Assembly (NCBI GenBank): GCA_030411725.1
Contig: MU839838.1
Coordinates: 1,178,001-1,242,000 of the forward strand
Direction of reading: 5' to 3'
Source of the DNA: Echria macrotheca
Taxonomy: Eukaryota > Ascomycota > Sordariomycetes > Sordariales > Schizotheciaceae
Length of the DNA stretch: 64,000 nucleotides
Below are positions 54,283 to 64,000 of the stretch, one piece after another. Numbering within the stretch: position 1 is the stretch's first letter; every line of letters begins with the position of its first letter. Below the pieces are notes generated by a model. That model was not told the DNA's origin. It did not search any database and saw nothing but the letters and a program-made list of their open reading frames with translations. The translations under genes and the position numbers were made by a program.

Positions 54283-56297
54283 CTCCAATCCTCCTCTCTC
54301 TCATGCACGGTTGTTTGACAGAGAATTACTGGATCGCCAGACTTTCTAACCACGCGGGTGCATGAAAAAGCAACACGCTGACCTCTTCCCGTCGCCATCC
54401 CCCCTGGCACAACAGAGGCAAGCGCGCTTGCACTGTGGTACGTGGCTAGTCTGGTGTTTTCAGTTTCTTCTTTCCTTGTTTCTAGTTCTCGTTGCGCCCT
54501 GACTAGGAGTGGTATTTGCGAGACCGTTGCTGGCAGGTCGACGTGCAGCTCTCGTGACTGGAAAGCTCGACTTTCTTCAGCTGCGGGCCCAAACGCAACC
54601 CTTCCCATCCGGTTTAGTGGCGATGCCGTGTAACCGTAATTGCAGGATCCTATCATGAAGTTCAGGCTTCAATTCGACCGTGAGGTAATCCCGGATGCGA
54701 TTACGAAAGGCAGTCGTGCTTAAAGTCACGTGTAGTAATTCTCCAGGTTTGCGGTCCAGTTCCGCCCCGGAAAACCCCCCTGAAAGGATTGTCCTCGGCC
54801 ATCTGGGGCCCCCAATCTCCAGCCCGTCAGAGTACCAACATCAGACGCATCGCGAAGCACTACCGACATGGACATGCTCTACGGACGTCCCACTCCAGCC
54901 CTACACAGTTCACGTCCACTTCACATTACCCCAGCTCCCCAAGACACAGGGCTTGGCTCACCGCTCCATCGGACGTGTCTATCTCCATCTAGAAAAAAAC
55001 AGCCGCTACCAGCCAGCAGAAGTCTCGCCGCACGGGCGTGGTTTGAGCGTCGTTATTCCTTTTTGCAAGCGCACGATTCCCAGTGGACAACCTTGCTCTT
55101 CAGCCGCCCAACACAATCTTTAGCTCCACTCTATTTTTGCACCGATCAGTTCCCTGATAGGCCTTGGAACCGTGCAGAATTTGTGTGACTTCCAAGGGTG
55201 TGCTCAAAAACTTCGCCGGTTTTGCGGTTGTCGACAGTCTACCTAGTTAATCTCCATGTTTTGCTTTTTCTTCTCGGATGCCAAGAAGGTAAGTGAAGAG
55301 CTAAAAGGGCTTTGGAACCATCTCTCTCTCTCTCTTCATTCCATAGAGAACCGTCCAGCCACCCTCGGGACTCGGTGTCGTGCCCGACAGAGCTGTGAGC
55401 ATTCACGTCAATCCACAGTGTCACAACACACACTCGTCACAGCCAACCAGACTGTGGGATCCTGTCATTTGGAGGGACTGGACCAATTACTCAACTTCAC
55501 CTCTGAAGAGAGCCCATAAGTGAGTTTTTTCATGGACACACCACACATCAGACATATCCCTGACCCTCACCGCCTCACCAAGTTTTGTCAGATGGATTCG
55601 ATGGAGGACATCGACCTCGAATCGGTCACGCCAGAGACGGAACCCCAGCGGCAGGCAGCTTCAGAGTACCTGGAAGCTTTCGATGGGACTTTCACCCAGC
55701 CGGCTGGCTTTGACAAGGCAAAAAGCCCGCTATCACAATTCTGTTCGGCTCCCGCTCCATGGTCGGTGTTGAGGATCCACCACGGCCGAGCTGCATCGTG
55801 TCATTGCAATTGGAGAATTCCGAGACGGCCTCGGTCTACTCCCTCGCCAGATGAGGAATAATGACTACCAGGTGGAAAAAGAGATAGAAGTCTAGTGTAA
55901 TAAACGCAGCATGTCTAGGTGAAGCACCGCGTGGTACGTGACATGTGGCGGTGCGCCTCGCTGCCCAGCTCGGACTGAAGAAAACTTCGTATATAGGGGG
56001 CCGAAGGAGTAGACGGAGGACGCGAAGGATGGCGGGTAGAAGGACCTTTGCACTAACCGACTTGGCGATATAGAACAAGCGCGATGCCAAGACTGAACCG
56101 CCACTAGCGATAGCACAACGCTATATTGCTACTACCTACCGATTAGGTGCTCAAAGAGTCTCAGCAGGATCTCGCACGATACTTAGCTCTGGTTTATACG
56201 ATGTTCAACCTCGCGGAGGATCCGAGCTACGACATTGAGAATACGAGCCGGAACTACCTACCTACCAGAACACACTTCCAAGCTTCTCTCCCATGGA

Positions 56298-56303
56298 TAT
56301 AAA
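56298..56303 (+). promoter_or_regulatory. TATA box of the small secreted protein gene
   Basis: GGATATAAAGAGAG is located 100 bp before the ATG at 56398, followed by an A/C-rich leader ending in CAAAATG. Confidence 0.65.
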
Positions 56304-56397
56304 GAGAGCAAATACCCTACCGCTGTAATCAAATCCAAAGCATCAAGTCATCACAACCCTCACGAACACTCACCTTTCCTCATCAAAACAATCCAAA

Positions 56398-57159
56398 ATG
56401 CTCCTCACAACAACAACAACCCTCCTCGGCCTCGCCGCCCTGGCAACAGCCCAAACCCCCGGCCCCTTCCCGCCCGTCAAAACCGCCAAGGCCTTCCGGC
56501 TAATCGCCAACGCAACCGACTCTTCGCACCCCCTCGCCGCGACCGTCCACCTCTCCTCCGTGTCCGGCATCCACGTCCGCGACACGACCTACCGCGCGAC
56601 TACCCAGCCAGGAGGAGGAGGAGGAGGCGACATCTTCTACCAGATCTTCCAGGGCCCGCCCGACCCCAAGTTCGGCACGTACTTCTCCAACATGCTCTGG
56701 ACCGAGATCGGCGGGGACGTCCACCGGCCCGCCGGCCTGCAGAACATCTGGCCCGGTGCGGGGGGCGGCCCCCGCGAGGCGATGGAGCTCGAGCTCGGCC
56801 GGAGCCAGCCGGGGATTCAGCTTGCGGCGGGCGGGTATTTTGCGTATGTCGCGCCGGGGCAGCAGTCTGGTCTGCAGGGGACGTATGCGCTCTGCAATGA
56901 TACCGGTGCCACCGTCGAGAGCGGTAGCAAGTTGGTGTTGGACTGGGTTGGGTCGTCGACGTCGGACGCGGGCGAGTATCTCGGCGTCGTCGTGCCGGAG
57001 AATTGTGTGGCCGTGCGCCTGCTGGCGCAGTGTGCGGCGCTGCCGGACGTGCCGAGGACTTCGGCGGCGTATGCGCTGCATGGGCTGGCGCAGGAGGTGC
57101 GGTGTTATGAGGACGTCGGGGGGATCAAGTGGGAGGACTATGCTGAGTTCGTGCAGTGA
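56398..57159 (+). CDS. Small secreted protein, DUF7907-like
   Basis: A single exon of 253 residues begins in a good context after a TATA box. A signal peptide of about 18 residues ends at ATAQ. The mature protein starts with a Pro-rich stretch and KAFRLIANATD; then HLSSVSGIHVRD, IFYQIF and GIQLAAGGYFAYV. Three cysteines lie towards the C-terminus (LCND, NCVAV, CAALPD) plus one at RCYED. This pattern fits a family of secreted ascomycete proteins of unknown function that I believe carries a DUF7907 label. A short Gly6 run sits after residue 70. It stands alone between two long empty stretches. Confidence 0.78.
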   Translation: MLLTTTTTLLGLAALATAQTPGPFPPVKTAKAFRLIANATDSSHPLAATVHLSSVSGIHVRDTTYRATTQPGGGGGGDIFYQIFQGPPDPKFGTYFSNMLWTEIGGDVHRPAGLQNIWPGAGGGPREAMELELGRSQPGIQLAAGGYFAYVAPGQQSGLQGTYALCNDTGATVESGSKLVLDWVGSSTSDAGEYLGVVVPENCVAVRLLAQCAALPDVPRTSAAYALHGLAQEVRCYEDVGGIKWEDYAEFVQ

Positions 57160-60100
57160 GGGAGGAGGAGGAGGAGCGAGGCTGTTCTACTGTCGGCGGG
57201 AGGGTTCGAAGGAGGATTGGAGGGTGGTTTTGATGGCGCGTACCTGGATAATGTTAATCATTAGACGGCATGAAGAAAAATCGAGACGTGAATAACCAAG
57301 ATATCTGTAGATTGGGCGTATTTTGGGAAAAGAATGAAGACATGATTTTGTCGTCTGGATCAATGGAGGGGGAGGAGGAGGAAAGCAGTTTCTGGGTCAA
57401 CAAATGTTTGCCATCCTCGCCCGCCCCCCGCCAATCCGCCCCGTGCTTTTACAAATTCCTCAATATGGAAGGTCATCCACCGGGTAAAAAACTGAAACAA
57501 ATGCTGAGAATTTTTTTTTTCGGTCAGGAAAGGGGCAATGACAGGACAAGAAAAAGTCAAAGTCACCGTGTTATCAAAATCAGGCACCCGCCCCCCCTGA
57601 CCCATACCTAGCCGTGTTATACCCCCCTCTCAGCTGTCTGCGTCACTGACGTGTCGACATCCGGGTTTGTGGGCCGCGGACTGCCCCTCCTCGGCCCGTG
57701 GTTTTTTTTTTTTTTTCTTCCAAGGAAATGCGGGATCGGATACTTTCCGTGCGGTCCCACCGTTGCCTTATCCTCCATTCGGGAATAGATGAGCCCTTTC
57801 CGTCCTGATCATCTCCGAGCTGAAGCTCTCTTCTTTGGCGTGTGTTCCATTCCTTCCATTTTTTTATCTTGGAAGTGGCTTGACGGCGCTGCTCGGGCTA
57901 GACGAACTGAGCTGAGACATGGGACTCCCCGTGCCCCTTTGACGTGATCTATCATTCCCGAGCGCGGATATTAGCCCCATTGGGTAACGGATTTGTCCGT
58001 GAGGTCACACGAGGAGCTGGTGAGTCTCGGTGCCGAACGGTATATATGGTTCGGTGATGTCGAAGCAGGCAGGCAAAGGCTGGTCAGTGATCGGGGGGGT
58101 AATTGCCAGCACCACAGGGAACCCGGCTGCCCTACACCTCCTCTGGGGTTTTAGATACCAGTACAGCAAGGGTGCTGCTGTTACTACTATAGTAGTTTCC
58201 TTACCAGGGGGGTAACAGTGGACCCCTTGTCTTCCTAGTCTTCGTTACCCCGGAGGAGGTGCAGCTCTCTGGTGCCCTGGCTTACAGGGCAGAGAGGGGC
58301 GTCGGTGGCGGCAGGGTCTAGAGCAATGGGGTGGTATTGCGCTTAAATGCCCGCTTGCGCGGTAAGGAGTCCCTTGGGGGGTGCCACGGGGAAAAGACAT
58401 GCGTCCGGACAGATGATCAGAGGGAGCCTGAGGCGTTGGATGATTGGATAGGGGGCATGATGATTCTACACGATGAAGAAACTTCACTCAGCAAAATTAC
58501 AGACCGGCAGCATGTACCTTTTGCACGTTTGCTGCACCATTCCCTCTTTTCAACAAAATGGCGGAGATGAGTGAGCATGTCCGCGTCTGTGTCAGCGCGG
58601 AGCGAGATGGAGGTCGGCGATCGACCGGACCACAACCCGGCCTGTGCCCCGAAGGACCCAATATGGATTTATTTTAGGAGGACACACGGATCAAACTCTT
58701 GGCTCCACGGCAAACCAGCCAAGGAATGCCTTCTTTTGCTCACTAACATCGGGCCGGGCCTCGCTCACCGAGAACGCATGAACTCCGTGTGGTCACAAGC
58801 CCCATTTTAGCCCTATTTCGGAATCTCGTATTGGGCCGGAGCAGGTTCGTGGGAAAGGGTTTGGTTTCAGAGTCAAAAAAGCCTGGCTGGCCGGCCGGTA
58901 TGCAGCCATGTGTTCCCGCTGATGAAGGCGGCCCCGCCCGGGTCGCCGGCCGGAGGCAACCCGGCCATGTCCGGGGGCGGCAGGCGCTTTACGCGGCTGT
59001 GCGGCAAAGGTCGCGAATAAATTAGCGGTTTTCCAGTATTCTCCCGTCGTCGCATTTTGATAGGACCGCTGTTGGTGGGGGAGACGGGAAAAAAAACCGG
59101 GGGCTGGAAAGCTGGAAAGGGCGGCACAGCGTTACACCTGGGACCATTTGGACCATTTTGGATCGTTTTTGCAGGACTTGAATGCAGGTACAGTCTATGA
59201 AACCGTTTGCTACTGTGCAAAATGCACATATCGCGGGATGTTTAATGGTTTTGTCTATCAGCTTGTCAATGCGATACCCACTCATGACGAGGATGACCGC
59301 TCATGAGTCAACGGTCCAGCTGTATTAGTGGTTGGAGGGTGGATTCAGTCTCAACTACCTGAGTCTGCGCCGCGGAGAGCGTAGGGTCACCATTTCCAGG
59401 CCTTGTCTCCAGTGAGGGAGCTGCATTCAGTGAACAAGGCTGGCAGAGAGCACCACTGTGCTCTACCCCTGACGGATCGGACGGCATGTACCTTCCTACT
59501 ACACGCTCACCAACGTGAGGGGCATGCCAGATGTAACACTGCCAAGCATGTGGATCTAGCCCAAACTCCACAGTGGGGATTACCATGCAGTGAACGTGGA
59601 GTCTGTTGGACTTGTTCACGACGAAGGCCGGCCATCCCCGCCCATCAGCCTGCTTACGGTACTCCCAGGCGTCAAGCTTTGCATCTACCAATATCAGTAG
59701 CACAGCACACGCCGGTTCAAACATCACTTGAGCGGTGTGACAACCCATGCAGTGGCCGGATGCTCACAGCATTGGGGCTGGATCACCTGCACCGTCAGCT
59801 GTCGGGAGACATCAACCTGCTCGGCCAGAAAGAAATGGACGGAAAGAAATGGACGAGACACGATTTCTCTGCCAGATGTGAGTAAGGCTGTGAAGAACAG
59901 GAGATTGGAGGGTCAGGAAGAACCGAAGCCCCCGGTGGGGTGGGAGGGCCAGTCTCAGCCGCCACAAGGGGGGACGTAGGCCCTTCTTCAGCACCCAGAA
60001 GAGCACCACCACATCTCGGGATGCATCTCCAGCTTCTCAGCGGCATCTAGATGCTACTAATGCGGCAAAAATTTTCAAATACACCGATTTCCTAGCACAG

Positions 60101-61622
60101 AATAATCAAATGTGCTCTGCATTCGAGACACCCTGGGTCTGCAGGTTCGTTGGTGTTGGAGACCCGACGACGACACAATCGAAAACACTGTGAATGATAA
60201 CCACCCCACGTTTTTAGGGCCTGTGGACTTAATTGCAGTGGGTGTGGCCACTAAACTGTCGACCGACATGAACCGCTCGGTGGAATGGTGGGTGGTGATA
60301 GGTCCACAGGTGCTCCCCTTACGCTGTGTGAGAGCCTCCGCGATGTCGACCAGGGGGGGAACCGCATGTTAAAGAGACTGATTGACCGAGGGCGGTGTAA
60401 GCCATGAGTCTGCGGCGGGCAGAATTCGATTTTGTGACGGCGCAGTGTCAGACACCCCTTTTCTTGAGCCCGTCCGGCCCTCCTCGTGTTCTCGTGTCAA
60501 GCCCGACGCGTCTCTTCGCGATATAAAGACACCTCGATCTTTTCTCCCCACCTGCAAGCGCGTCAGACTGGAGGATCCTCCCTTTCGAGCCCTCTTCGAC
60601 ACCATGATGCATCAAGGGCCCATTAGGGAGCGCGATGACAGACCCGACCGCCCACGATGATACCGAGTCATCCCCCTCGATGACCACACAGCCGACAGCA
60701 GCGTCCTCAACGCGGGTGCAAACAACTGAGCTCTCCAACTACCTACTTTCCACCACCTCACAGCTGGAGACCATCCCGTTTCGACATCCAAGAACGAGGA
60801 GCGCGACGATCGACTTTCTAGGCTTCTGAGCAGGCTGGCGCTGTCCTTACCTCTCGTGGAGCCGAGCAAGCTTGTTCTTGCGCTCTTCGTCCTACTTCCT
60901 CCGTCGGTCCACGTTGTCTTGATGTCGCGAGACCGAGCTGCGCCGCCAGGCCTTGACAGGATCCAGTCAAACCGACAACGCCTGACGTGTCGTGATGGCC
61001 CCTGGCGGCAGAACAGCTCCCATCGACAACACCACGCGTCCCTCCGTGATCTCTTCACACCCACCAACCTCGAATTCCACGTCGATGACCATCCAGCCCT
61101 TCGAAACCCGTTCACGATGGCATCGACGATCCAACGAACAGCCGGCGCCAGCCCCTGACACTCGACGCCGCCACATCCGATCCTCTTCCATCCATCAGTC
61201 AGAAAGCGCCCTCCGAACCCATCCCCGTCATCTTGTCATCCGAACTCTCATTCCGTCATCCGAGACCGATCCTCGATAAGCCTTCTGCTCGAAAACCGGG
61301 GGCCCCTCCCCCACGATCCCAACGATTCACTTTCCGCCACGAATGAGCAGTGCCGCGCAGTTTGTCCCATCGTGTCGCACTCCGAGAGCAGCCCTCATCC
61401 TTGGTGGGTGCTACTCTTGGAGAGACTGCCCTCGTCGGTATCGCGCTCTCCGCGATGTCGAATGCTATCAGCTCCAGCCACACCCCGCGAGACGTCATCG
61501 TCAGGAGATTCTTCCCCCTTTTCCAACAATCCTCACTGTTTGGCAACATAGCCCACCTACGAAACGATTTTGGGACTGGTGAGTTCCTACCATCGACAAA
61601 ACGCAGTCCAGCCCAGACTCTC
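57160..61622. other. Gene-poor region, 4.5 kb
   Basis: No credible complete gene. It holds a T16-like homopolymer near 57703, an inverted repeat pair near 58132-58264, a 146-codon ATG-started open frame on the minus strand at 59308-59748 with no recognised motif, and Ser/Thr/Pro-rich short frames at 60.4-61.5 kb. Confidence 0.45.
58132..58264. repeat. Inverted repeat pair
   Basis: CTACACCTCCTCTGGGGTT at 58132-58150 matches, inverted, GTTACCCCGGAGGAGGTGCAG ending at 58264 with three differences. A smaller dyad TTACC-AGGGG-GGTAA lies between them at 58201-58215. The outer flanks share weaker inverted similarity. It may be the core of an old foldback element. Confidence 0.45.
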
Positions 61623-62045
61623 TTATTCAAACACGAAAGCTTTCGATTCCCATGACCATACGTTGGTATACGGCCCCTTCAAATGATCCGTCGTGTTGAT
61701 CGCTTTTGGCTCAGCGGCAGCAGGCCCAGCGGCAGGCCCAGAGATACCCACCGACGGCGAGGGAGAAGCCGCGGACACAGTGGACTGTTGTTGTTCTTCA
61801 GGGGCAGAGACAGAGTACGGATTAGGAGAAGCTGGATTTCCCGAAGCGGGCTGCGTCGCCACCGCCGAGCTGTACTTGTCCGTAAAAACGGGCGGAGACA
61901 CCTCGGGACCGGCGCCGGCCACCGTTGGCGCCGGCGTGGGATCGGTCCAGGCGGTCTCGGTCACGGAGATGGTGGCCAAACTCAGTCCTCGCCTTCGTCC
62001 CCCTTTCGGCCTCCGTTTCTTTTCGAGAACCCAGCACGCCAACAA
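61623..62045 (-). other. Possible orphan 3' exon: basic stop-transfer and Ser/Pro/Ala-rich tail
   Basis: The minus-strand frame is open from about 62050 (after an in-frame stop) to the stop at 61623, but has no ATG. It begins GLLACWVLEKKRRPKGGRRR, like the end of a transmembrane helix followed by a basic stop-transfer, and then gives about 115 residues of Ala/Pro/Ser/Thr-rich tail ending in NVWSWESKAFVFE. An acceptor-like AAG precedes it. Codon choice looks coding. I find no upstream exon with a helix, so it may be the remnant of a single-pass surface protein. Confidence 0.35.
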
Positions 62046-63479
62046 GCCCCTTCAACCGGTGCAATACTCCCTCCATACATCGATTTCAAAGACAACACCC
62101 CAACCGCCCTGCAGAGATCTTCCACGAGCCCTTCCCCTGAAATCCACGAAAAGGAGAAACCAAACAAGCCAGCGCCTCGTACAACCCCCCGGAAACCGAC
62201 CGCCTCGAACCGAGAACCCTTCATGTACCAACAACCGTCCCTGCGTGCCATGGTATGGCTTGCCTATCCCAAAAACCCGACAAGGTTATCATACTCGCAC
62301 CGGCGCATCTCAGCTCCGTCAGCAACCGAACCCAACTCCCTAGCCCCGAGCAATGTACCGTCCCAAGGAAGCCCATCCTCAAGCCAGAACCGTCTCATCA
62401 GAACTCGGACACCAGAAACAATACAAAATATTCAGGGGTGAGTTGGCCGGTATATCATGACCTCTCTTCATCCCTCATCCCTCCCTTCCAATCCGCTTTT
62501 CACATTTTTTGCTTAGACAAGTTACTGGTAGGTAAGGTATCCAAGATTCTCAAACAACCTAGGCACGGCTTTCCTCTCATAGGTAGGTAGGTAATACCCC
62601 CACCACCACACCAGGAGTCCTCAAACCGCCCAGGACAACAACAGATCCATATACCAAACCTGCCTGCCCCAATGCCGACGAAAACACAACGAAAATCAAC
62701 AAGTTCGCAAGTGCTCCTCGGTTCGTGTGTACGACGACGAGGTGAAGGTGGAAGGTATGAGCGTTATAGAGAGGATCCAGGCACACCCTTAGTTTTGCAC
62801 ACAAATACAAGAGAGTCTAGACCGGCAAATACGGTTTCAAATGAGGCCCGCGGTGCCCTCCCTTCCCTAGGAAACCGAGCTCCAGTCTTCAAACGGAAAT
62901 CGTATGTACAATATATATCTTAGTGTATAAGAACTGGCCCACCCGAAGGTGTCTGGGCGAAGTCATCTATCTACCTGCCTACCTAGTTATCCGTTTCTGT
63001 TCCGCTACACCGATTGTAGTTGGCTCCCTGAATAGCCTCATCCGTTTACCTGCAAGTCAACGAAATGTAAGGCAGTGACATCAGCCTGGCATTCAGCAGC
63101 AGCACTGGCGACCCACAATATCATTTCCAGAGCGACACTCTACACAAAGTCTTACGTGCCGTACCGAACGGTCGATACGGTAGGTTAGCTCAAGTTAGAC
63201 TAGCCAATACCTTGCGCCCCGTTCCCCGACAAGCTTTGTTTACTCCACTCAGGGGTAAGAATCCGTTCTCTATCCCCAAACACCCCTCCTGCACCGACCA
63301 CACTCCGCCTCGCAATGATCAACATCGGCATTTTCACGAGAAGGTTCTCCATAGCGACCACATAAATGTTTGACGTGACTTTTCTTTCCTTGATTTCTAC
63401 CGAGCAACCCCCAACGCCGCCATCCCATTCATGATTTTCTCCACAATGCTCCCCGACATGCAATCCTGTCTATCCTGTA
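62046..63479. other. Spacer with GGTA tracts before ELP3 3' end
   Basis: About 1.4 kb with no gene that I can support. GGTA/TACC motifs occur at 62581-62593 and 62974-62988. The right part presumably includes the ELP3 3' UTR. Confidence 0.45.
62581..62593. repeat. (AGGT)n microsatellite
   Basis: Three clean AGGT units in a row, part of the spacer motif seen throughout the window. Confidence 0.75.
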
Positions 63480-64000
63480 TCAAAGAGCCTCCTCGGGTCC
63501 CTCATCGTCTCGAACATCCTCCTCTTCCGCCCCTCCATCGTATCGAACATCATCCTCTCCCGGGCCCTCGTCTGGTCCCGGCCTCCCATCCAGCCATTTG
63601 CTCATATATGGCCCGTCCAGCCAGTACCCCAGCTTCTTGTAGTAGCTCCTCACGCCCACTCCCGAGATAACACTGATCTTCTCGCTGCCGTGCTCCTCGC
63701 GGGCGATCCTCTCCGCTTCCTCCATCAACAACGTACCGAAACCCTGGTGCTGGAACTTCCTTGGATCACGAGCGTGTACTGGCACCGCCATGCCATACAC
63801 ATGAAGCTCCCGCACCAAGCTGGTTGGTTGCCCAACCAACTCCTCGCGGAAGGTGTACTTTTCCGAGCACTTGCGCAACCGAAGAAGTGCAACCAAGATG
63901 TCCTGCTTCGGGTCTTCGTAGGCTAGGAACGTCTCCCACCCCCCATTCGCCGTGTAGTCGCGGCGCACGAGCTCAATCTGATTGGGCCGGATTTTGTGCT
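63480..64000 (-). CDS. elp3: Elongator complex acetyltransferase subunit ELP3, C-terminal part
   Basis: The gene runs off the right edge; 172 C-terminal residues are visible in one uninterrupted exon. They match the GNAT acetyltransferase domain of ELP3: [43 protein letters not shown], the acetyl-CoA loop [17 protein letters not shown] and [27 protein letters not shown]3 is the catalytic subunit of Elongator, which uses a radical-SAM domain and acetyl-CoA to build cm5 modifications on wobble uridine of tRNAs. Its radical-SAM half lies outside the window. The protein continues beyond the normal end (KWLDGRPG) with about 30 acidic residues ([19 protein letters not shown]), a lineage-specific tail made partly of a near-repeat. 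The GVGVRSYY block has Ser where I expect Asp. Confidence 0.95.
   Translation of the reverse strand, partial: HKIRPNQIELVRRDYTANGGWETFLAYEDPKQDILVALLRLRKCSEKYTFREELVGQPTSLVRELHVYGMAVPVHARDPRKFQHQGFGTLLMEEAERIAREEHGSEKISVISGVGVRSYYKKLGYWLDGPYMSKWLDGRPGPDEGPGEDDVRYDGGAEEEDVRDDEGPEEAL

Larger units (their letters stand above)
47842..56397. other. Large gene-poor region, 8.6 kb
   Basis: No credible complete gene in 8.5 kb. All six frames are broken every 100 codons or so; the longest frames, such as a 166-codon one at 50182-50682 (minus), have no motifs. A short coding-looking segment occurs near 55592-55760. Base composition is near that of the rest of the window, so this is not an obvious AT-rich RIP island. 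Runs such as A8-A9 and pyrimidine tracts are scattered. Confidence 0.5.

Noticed and set aside
60382..61580. Ser/Thr/Pro-rich short frames, possible gene
   Set aside because: Frames are broken repeatedly with no consistent set of splice sites; I cannot build a model.
1..64000. CRISPR arrays, operons, bacterial-type promoters or terminators, 5S or other rRNA genes
   Set aside because: No regularly spaced repeats and no rRNA-like sequence were found; spliced genes show the DNA is eukaryotic.

Overview
The window is nuclear DNA of a filamentous ascomycete, most likely a sordariomycete (Chaetomiaceae-like by the feel of its proteins). The evidence is short 45-140 nt GT-AG introns in most genes, HET-domain proteins, a plant-cell-wall glycoside hydrolase pair, a PTH11/rhodopsin-type membrane protein, GGTA/TACC tetranucleotide tracts in the spacers, and class II MITE-like elements. 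I place 18 protein genes with reasonable support, one more partial gene running off the right edge (ELP3), several Pol III units and three inverted-repeat elements.

Left part (1-16 kb): a gene-free stretch holds a well preserved 663-bp hAT-type MITE with an 8-bp target duplication. It is followed by a rhodopsin-domain 7-TM protein, a Ulp1-type cysteine protease and a DEAD-box RNA helicase (the last two divergent), a small four-TM orphan, an alcohol-oxidase-like GMC flavoprotein, and a cluster of tRNA or tRNA-like units (14.4-15.5 kb).

Middle part (16.9-43.3 kb) is gene-dense: a GH45 endoglucanase, a GT32 glycosyltransferase, a GH5 endoglucanase with a bacterial-style X2 plus C-terminal binding module, a HET protein, a Ser/Thr-rich secreted wall protein, a Fe/Mn superoxide dismutase, a T5orf172/GIY-YIG-like protein, an AAAP amino-acid permease with a 9-nt exon, a TPR-SET protein, and a divergent pair of a multi-TM orphan and a second HET-type protein. 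The GH45 and GH5 genes lie within 6 kb of each other and both act on beta-1,4-glucans; no other obvious pathway cluster is present.

Right part (43.3-64 kb) is strikingly gene-poor: a foldback element, a four-TM orphan, about 8.5 kb without a credible gene, a small secreted protein, another ~6.3 kb with no credible complete gene, and the 3' part of ELP3. These empty stretches are not visibly AT-rich, so classic RIP-degraded repeats do not obviously explain them.

Exon boundaries were worked out by eye from reading-frame continuity and GT/AG sites; no transcript evidence or database search was available.
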